64,000 nt of DNA from NCBI GenBank assembly GCA_015680685.1, contig MNCI01002984.1, positions 645,942-709,941 on the forward strand, given 5' to 3'. A program made the position numbers and the translations under genes. This document shows positions 60,601-64,000 of this stretch, one piece after another (the stretch's first letter is position 1; each line of letters starts with the position of its first letter). The notes below the pieces were generated by a model. The model saw only the letters and a program-made list of their open reading frames with translations. It did not search any database and was not told the origin of the DNA. This stretch comes from Gnetum montanum. Its lineage: Eukaryota; Streptophyta; Gnetopsida; Gnetales; Gnetaceae.

Positions 60601-62086
60601 CACTAATTAAAGCAACTCTAAAGATCAAATGCATCACTTATTTGGATTGTTGTTTGGATTAAATTTCTTCAGCTTTGATATCATTGCATGCTTGACAACC
60701 TACCTTGTAAATATGACTTAAGCATTATTGAATAAGTGATGGTCAGGCTGTGTTACACAGGGATGTGTCCTGCCAAAAAAAATAAAATTTGCATTTGGGA
60801 TGTCCACGGGACTGGGACGCATCCCCAAACGTTTCAGGACGTAAATGGGACGTTCAGCATATTTTCAATAACAACTGTTCGTTTTATTCTAAAACCTTGG
60901 GAAAATAGTTTGCTGTCTAAATTCTGTCACAGATTTTTAAGATATCTCAAGAATAACAAATTTATCCATAAATTTCAATACCTAAAAGCTGAATGTCTTG
61001 GGTAGACCTATTCTATCTCATGTCCCTGTGACGTCCCATGACGTTCTTGAAAAACCATATTCCCCAAGCATGTTATGGACATGTCCCCAAGTCTCCCCAT
61101 CCCAATGTCCCGGAAACTGGTGAAACACTGTGGTCAGGTGTAACTAACTCGTACTTGCAAGATTACAGAATTTGGATACAAGTTTCAACATGGGGCAGGC
61201 AACCTCCCATCAATTCTTAATTCCTGTTTAAGATGCATAATTGTTGTAGCACTTAGTTTTCCACCACTGCATGTGATACAAAGTGGCAGTCATGCATGTA
61301 TAGTAAATGACGTGATCTGAAATTCCATAATTTTCAACCGGGACAATGTTCACATCTGGTCCATTAACCTACTTATCGCCAATTCAACCATAGAAGGCAT
61401 AAATAAGAAAACTGTTAAGTTGAAAAAAAAAACATAAAATCATGAAATGAAACCTGTTGAGAAGGAAGAGAGTCAGCGCAGGGCTGTGGCTTGGGGGCAG
61501 GAGGATGATCAGGCAGGGCCTGGTTCTTTGGACATCCCAAATCGGCAACTTGCTGAGAAGCGCACTCAGACTGAACCTGAGACTGAGTATTGATTTGCGG
61601 TGGAGAAGGCTCGCTATCCATATCAACGTCCATTTCCATTTCGGTGCAAGCGTCGGCATTATCAGCATCCGCTGCAGCATTTTCAGCGTTGTGAAGAGGA
61701 ATTTGATCTGGTTTTGAGGCTTCCTCGTGAAAGTAGGGTTTCTGGTCCTCGTCTCTCTTTCTCTTGCCAACGCGAACGTTGTTGTTGTTGCTATTGTCGT
61801 TGCTATTGTCGTTGCAGTTAATGTATATGGAGTCATGTTGCGCATGCAATTGCGATAGATGTTCAGCCTTGGGCTCAGGCAAAGGCTCAGGTTCAGGCTG
61901 AGTCTGAGGTGGAGACTCAAGGTCATGATGATTTTGAAGAAGTTGAAGTCGATTGAAGGCGTGCTGGCGCTTGCGCAGAAGGCGTCTAAAAGTAGCAACA
62001 CTGATGGCCGGCTTCGGCACAGGCCATCTGCGCGGAATGTCTGGCACTCGATGCAAGTTCCCTCGGTAAAACGAAAACACTACCAT
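42682..62086 (-). CDS. Plant protein of unknown function with [16 protein letters not shown]-terminus; 16-kb first intron
   Basis: The five-exon model on the minus strand is 61454-62086, 45007-45114, 44607-44867, 43886-43895 (10-nt microexon) and 42682-42956 (stop TAG). All have GT-AG borders and compatible phase, predicting 428 residues. The N-terminus [20 protein letters not shown] is followed by a basic stretch (34-46), a Pro/Glu-rich linker, an Asn run (94-103), an NLS-like [11 protein letters not shown] (105-115) and an acidic patch (148-159). Exon 2 forms a charged coiled coil ([18 protein letters not shown]). Exon 3 has an acidic DLEEGELED motif. The tail is Ser/Pro/Gly-rich, ending WNQRS. 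The start motif is one I associate with uncharacterised plant proteins. Nuclear location is inferred from the basic cluster only. The microexon join is the least certain part. Confidence 0.8.
43105..43270 (-). repeat. tRNA-derived SINE-like repeat, copy 2
   Basis: The minus strand shows a tRNA-like stretch with a box B-like GGGTTTGATTCTGG (about 43196-43209). The 3' part ends TTTTGGGTTCCAACACC, similar to copy 4 at 62553-62570. It lies in the intron between the microexon and the last exon of the host gene. Confidence 0.55.
45508..45631 (-). repeat. tRNA-derived SINE with A tail and target duplication
   Basis: The minus strand starts with a tRNA-like head (GGCTGTTAGCTCACATTGCC) and ends in a run of A at 45508-45514. 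Flanks GGCAGTCGTCTTTT (45494-45507) and GGCAGTGTCTTTT (45632-45644) look like a target-site duplication. It is in intron 1 of the host gene. Confidence 0.6.
45655..47030. repeat. Diverged tandem array, unit about 320-400 bp, roughly 3.5 copies
   Basis: Repeated landmarks are CTTTAAGGCACTGACAATG (45664, 46061; related word near 46375), GCTAACAAGACATATAAGTT-like words (45712, 46122, 46448), CATTGGGTTAAGGACAAGCA-like words (45787, 46207, 46527) and ATGCTATCAATGCTAC-like words (46032, 46337, near 46993). Copies differ by substitutions and deletions. It does not encode a credible protein. A SINE-like unit interrupts the last copies. Confidence 0.7.
46690..46818 (-). repeat. tRNA-derived SINE-like repeat, copy 3
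   Basis: The minus strand shows CACTAGCCTAGTAGTAAGGG (box A-like) and GGTTTGGTTCTACTAGG (box B-like), then AACATTGAGTTATAAATTTT and an A run, as in copy 2. TAGTCCTTTGTATCAC-like words flank it at about 46657 and 46830. Confidence 0.55.
47031..47460 (-). pseudogene. Element D RNase H end and integrase zinc-binding domain (truncated)
   Basis: The open stretch 47164-47445 begins [19 protein letters not shown], the typical end of gypsy RNase H. It runs into the H-H-C-C domain ([20 protein letters not shown] and YRNLVKLKKECYVC-like residues) near 47045-47165. It breaks off before the catalytic core. Confidence 0.8.
47461..48760 (-). pseudogene. Element D reverse transcriptase and RNase H
   Basis: The minus strand shows [12 protein letters not shown] near 48235-48270, [11 protein letters not shown] near 48145-48175 (YxDD site with Phe for Tyr), [20 protein letters not shown] (47754-48128 stretch), and the RNase H segment 47461-47733 ([33 protein letters not shown]). 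There is at least one in-frame stop in RT. Confidence 0.9.
48760..49437 (-). pseudogene. Element D aspartic protease region
   Basis: The open stretch 48775-49218 begins [20 protein letters not shown], where DGC stands in the place of the usual DSG/DTG active site. It continues to [17 protein letters not shown] (the second conserved motif). The linker at 49228-49437 is Lys-rich. Confidence 0.8.
49440..50395 (-). pseudogene. Element D gag
   Basis: The open stretch from 50392 starts [20 protein letters not shown]. The gag core follows in another frame ([20 protein letters not shown], 49992-50174) and in 49746-49988 ([37 protein letters not shown]). A Lys-rich region lies at 49448-49700. Frameshifts break it. 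No clear CCHC knuckle was seen. Confidence 0.8.
50914..50931 (-). other. Primer-binding site of element D
   Basis: The minus strand reads GATTGGTATCAAAGC right after the LTR. This matches the initiator tRNA-Met site (TGGTATCAGAGC) with one change. Confidence 0.85.
50932..51693 (-). repeat. 5' LTR of element D
   Basis: Bounded by TGATGTAGAG and GTCCTCATCA on the plus strand. The outer third (about 51335-51530, U3 in element sense) contains about seven copies of AGATGTCTTT or its reverse complement AAAGACATCT-like word. No partner LTR is in the window. Confidence 0.8.
51694..54780. other. Intron 1 of the five-exon gene, nothing recognised
   Basis: AT-rich intronic DNA with only short ORFs and no element or RNA gene that could be supported. 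Confidence 0.5.
54781..55265 (+). repeat. 5' LTR of element G
   Basis: Shared blocks with 56717-57074 include TTCTAGAATGTTCT, AAAATCCTTCTAGAAGGATA-like and AAGGATAACTTCCA words, ACACCTCATTT and GGTTTCCCT. Confidence 0.8.
55266..55285 (+). other. Primer-binding site of element G
   Basis: ATGGTATCAAACCAAGGTT follows the left LTR. It matches the initiator tRNA-Met site TGGTATCAGAGCCAAGG with two changes. Confidence 0.85.
55330..56210 (+). pseudogene. Element G Copia gag
   Basis: The best open stretch, 55759-56097, reads [51 protein letters not shown] and [15 protein letters not shown]. This is the order of conserved segments in Copia gag. A knuckle-like [12 protein letters not shown] follows near 56145-56185. 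Stops lie upstream, so the gene is broken. Confidence 0.75.
56717..57074 (+). repeat. 3' LTR of element G (internally deleted)
   Basis: It aligns with the left LTR from TGTGGAGC to GGTTTCCCTG (about 57030), then only with the last 25-30 bases of the left copy. Confidence 0.7.
57075..60739. other. Intron 1 DNA, mostly unexplained
   Basis: There is no credible gene. It has several copies of GTGGACATCC at 57239-57371, a purine-rich GAGA tract at 58276-58515, a T-rich stretch at 59735-59755, and a C-rich run near 60505-60535. A few features near 58640-58990 resemble LTR/primer-site sequence, but no partner was found. Confidence 0.4.
60748..61130. mobile_element. hAT-type MITE with 8-bp target duplication
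   Basis: The element is 383 bp. Its ends CTGTGTTACA (left) and TGAAACACTG (right) form imperfect terminal inverted repeats of the hAT kind. Flanking 8-mers TGGTCAGG at 60740-60747 and 61131-61138 are identical. The interior holds GGGACG/CGTCCC-type words near both ends and no transposase. It lies in intron 1, about 320 bp from exon 1. Confidence 0.8.
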
Positions 62087-62260
62087 TGTCGTCTTCTTCT
62101 TCCTCCTCTTTCTTCCAATTGCTACCTACTCTTCGACCAGAATCTCCATCCCTTCTACCCCATTTTACGTTGCCTTTCAATCTATTATATGATTTATGAT
62201 CTTGGCACACGCACGCACCGTCAACAGGCACCAAGCCACTGAGGGTGCGCGTGAGTTATT
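62087..62260 (-). promoter_or_regulatory. 5' UTR/proximal promoter of the five-exon gene
   Basis: A GC-richer stretch lies upstream of the ATG at 62084-62086. The ATG choice rests on the conserved-looking [16 protein letters not shown] start and on the absence of a good upstream in-frame alternative. The transcription start is not determinable. Confidence 0.4.
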
Positions 62261-62550
62261 CAATCATATATTGGATTTTGCACTTCCATGAAATTTGTAT
62301 TGATCGTCATCAAATTGAACTCTTTGTCACGACGTAATTGTAGTGTTGATGCAATGCCTGCATTTACGGTTCTTTATGATGATAGACCTTTGCATCAAAG
62401 AAATGTACGTGATATAAGTTTTATGAAGAAAATAATGATATAGTTGTTCTTGAATAAATCAATTAAATTTGCAACTATAATATCTTATTTATGATTAATG
62501 TTCTTAAATGCAATAAATTGTATTATTGATGAGAATGATGGTTGATGGTA
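62261..62550. other. Upstream intergenic DNA, nothing recognised
   Basis: AT-rich sequence without a supported feature. Confidence 0.4.
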
Positions 62551-62552
62551 AT

Positions 62553-62730
62553 GGATATTGAAACCCAAAAGATTAACTATAAATACATCCTAAGACATAT
62601 AGCCAACATAATACTTTATAAGAATTATAGAAAAATATAACAATGTCTCAAGTGTGACTCAAATTAGTAACCACATGCCTAACAAGAAAATGAGCTAACC
62701 TCTTGAGTCATCTACCACTAGGAAATGCAA
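62553..62730 (-). repeat. tRNA-derived SINE-like repeat, copy 4
   Basis: The minus strand begins CATTTCCTAGTGGTAGATGAC, with a degenerate tRNA-like head (AGAGGTTAGCTCA). Its middle matches copy 1 (ACTAATTTGAGTCA) and its 3' part matches copy 2 (TTTTGGGTTTCAATATCC). Confidence 0.6.
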
Positions 62731-62740
62731 TATTAAAATT

Positions 62741-63644
62741 TGCTTACTAATTAGCGATACGCTCAACCATATGAATATGAGCGTTTCACGCACAATCCAG
62801 TCGAATTACAAGGACTAAGTGCTTATGCACCTTTGTGGAACAAGGACGGGTACCTGTATGTCATGATTGTATGGTTAAGTAAGCTTGAGGCATATGATTT
62901 TTATAGCCTTTATGTTTTTATGTCCTCCGCTAGTAGGGAATGAGAGAGGTAACTAAGTGACTAATTTAACTTAACTACTCATTAACTAAGTTCTAACTAA
63001 TCCTAACATCAACATCCATTCCCACTTGCCATACACATCTTGAACTAGTGCAACACTACTGGGATTACCAAACACTAATCGTTACTGGGTTACCAAGTAT
63101 TACACGCATGCTTGAAGTGGTCGTGCTTGTGTAATTTAATGATTTGTTTAATTGATCAAAATGAATTGCTGTGCTAATAACAGAAATGTAAAGTGCATAA
63201 AATAAAATAAAATAAAAGAAATGCGTGAGAAAACAAATCTCAAGTGCTGCAAGGATGAATCAAAGAGCTCATCTTTATTGCCGTACACAAGGTGTGCTCA
63301 TGTACACAATGCTTGAATAAAGATTCATCCACACTTAGACCTCCTGCTACGAGCACTTGGAAAATACTCTAACTTTTAAATAGACTACAAGAGTTTCATT
63401 ACTTAACTGCTAAAATACTTCCTCCTAATTGTGCACCTGGGCACTGTATTTATAGGCTTGGGAGCAACTACTCTAATAATTAGAGTAACTGCTCTAATAA
63501 TTAGAATAACTGCTAAAGTAATTGCTAGAGTAACCACTCTAATAATTAGAATAACTACTAGAGTAACCACTCAAGTAACTAGAGTAATTGCTAGAGTAAC
63601 TGCTCTAATAATTAGAATAACTGCTAGAGTAACCGCTCTCATCA
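62741..63644 (-). repeat. 3' LTR of element C
   Basis: Similar in length (904 bp) and order of blocks to the LTRs of A and B, ending CTCTCATCA. The TATA-like TGTATTTATAGG is at about 63443-63454. Confidence 0.8.
63465..63638. repeat. Short tandem repeats in the U3 of element C
   Basis: About ten imperfect units built from CTAATAATTAGA and TAACTGCTAGAGTAAC-like words, spaced by roughly 17 bp. They occupy the place held by GATATC repeats in B and TGATGGGGC repeats in A. Confidence 0.85.
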
Positions 63645-64000
63645 TACCCCCATGACTAAATGAAAACTCGTCCTCGAGTTCCTTACAAAATATTGAGAAG
63701 GTATGAGATTATTGACTAATTGACAACTGACAATGGAATGGGATGACAGACTCAACGTGCCCAGTGAACGGATCAATAAACATATTACAACATTAGTGTT
63801 CATGACCATTGTGGTGAACACTTGTACATAAATGACATCCAAGCCTTTATTTGACAGTTTGAAGAGAAAGAGAGAGAGAGAGAGAGAAGATGGAGCATGT
63901 TGCTGCTAATGCTGAGATTGCACCTTCCGTTGTTTATCCATAGCCATGCCACCAAACTTGCTCCTTTAGTAAATGCTCCAGTTCCAATCCATCCTGAGTG

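Larger units (their letters stand above)
62741..64000 (-). mobile_element. Element C: gypsy element of the A/B kind, cut by the window edge
   Basis: The 3' LTR (62741-63644) is followed by the same polypurine tract as in A and B (minus strand TCATGGGGGTA), then internal DNA to the window end. LTR words CTCAACCATATGAAT, GGGATTACCAA and CTCATCTTTATTGCCGTACACA match A's LTRs. A (GA)n run lies near 63863-63888. Confidence 0.85.

Noticed and set aside
61384-62001. 205-residue minus-strand ORF in another frame of exon 1
   Set aside because: The overlapping 61415-62086 frame has the conserved-looking start, NLS and an in-phase donor. This frame has none.
61859-62242. 127-residue plus-strand ORF and other plus-strand ORFs over exon 1
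   Set aside because: Shadows of the GC-richer exon 1 of the five-exon gene. Residue composition is low-complexity.
63465-63638. CRISPR-like array
   Set aside because: Repeats are short, variable, without unique spacers, and lie in a plant LTR.
63431-63655. Plus-strand ORF with repeated Ile-Ile-Arg-Ile-Thr units
   Set aside because: It is the translation of the U3 tandem repeats of element C, on the strand opposite to the element.

Overview
The window looks like nuclear DNA of a seed plant with a large, repeat-rich genome, and a gymnosperm is most likely. The reasons are long AT-rich introns, a 16.3 kb intron full of retroelements, several lineages of decayed LTR retrotransposons, and a plant deubiquitinase gene. 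There are no operons, CRISPR arrays or bacterial features. Only two host genes could be supported. Both are on the minus strand and both were rebuilt by hand from splice sites, reading phase and family similarity.

Region 1 (1-8,700, minus) holds a UBP6/UBP7-type ubiquitin-specific protease (USP14/Ubp6 family, proteasome-associated). Seventeen coding exons are visible, from a start exon with only 10 coding nucleotides at 8,439 to the exon ending at 50. The last short exon lies beyond the left edge. Its introns carry a tRNA-derived SINE-like unit with a 41-bp minisatellite and a 77-bp tandem duplication. Region 2 (8,700-10,690) is intergenic DNA with a weak LINE/gag-like remnant.

Region 3 (10,689-32,823) is a nested pair of minus-strand Ty3/gypsy elements of the Athila/Tat kind (tRNA-Asp-like primer site). 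Element A has LTRs at 10,689-11,619 and 31,915-32,823, decayed gag-pol, and an extra ORF 3' of pol. Element B (21,612-30,750) is inserted inside A's gag, with a perfect AGTGT target duplication. B keeps gag and the extra ORF but has no pol. In both elements the extra ORF is preceded by a TATA box and short repeats that copy the element's own LTR U3 region, so an internal promoter is likely. A third relative, C, starts at 62,741 and runs off the right edge.

Region 4 (32,824-42,300) has a decayed plus-strand gypsy pol (33.3-35.5 kb), a decayed plus-strand Copia pol (38.7-40.2 kb), one SINE, and AT-rich DNA without recognisable genes.

Region 5 (42,682-62,086, minus) is a five-exon plant gene of unknown function. 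It encodes a 428-residue predicted protein with a basic aromatic N-terminus, an NLS-like cluster, a short coiled coil and an acidic patch. The model includes a 10-nt microexon. Its 16.3 kb first intron holds SINEs, a diverged tandem array, a 3'-truncated gypsy element (D, 47.0-51.7 kb), a gag-only Copia derivative (G, 54.8-57.1 kb) and a hAT-type MITE (60.75-61.13 kb) with a perfect 8-bp target duplication. Region 6 (62,100-64,000) is the upstream region of that gene, another SINE and the start of element C.
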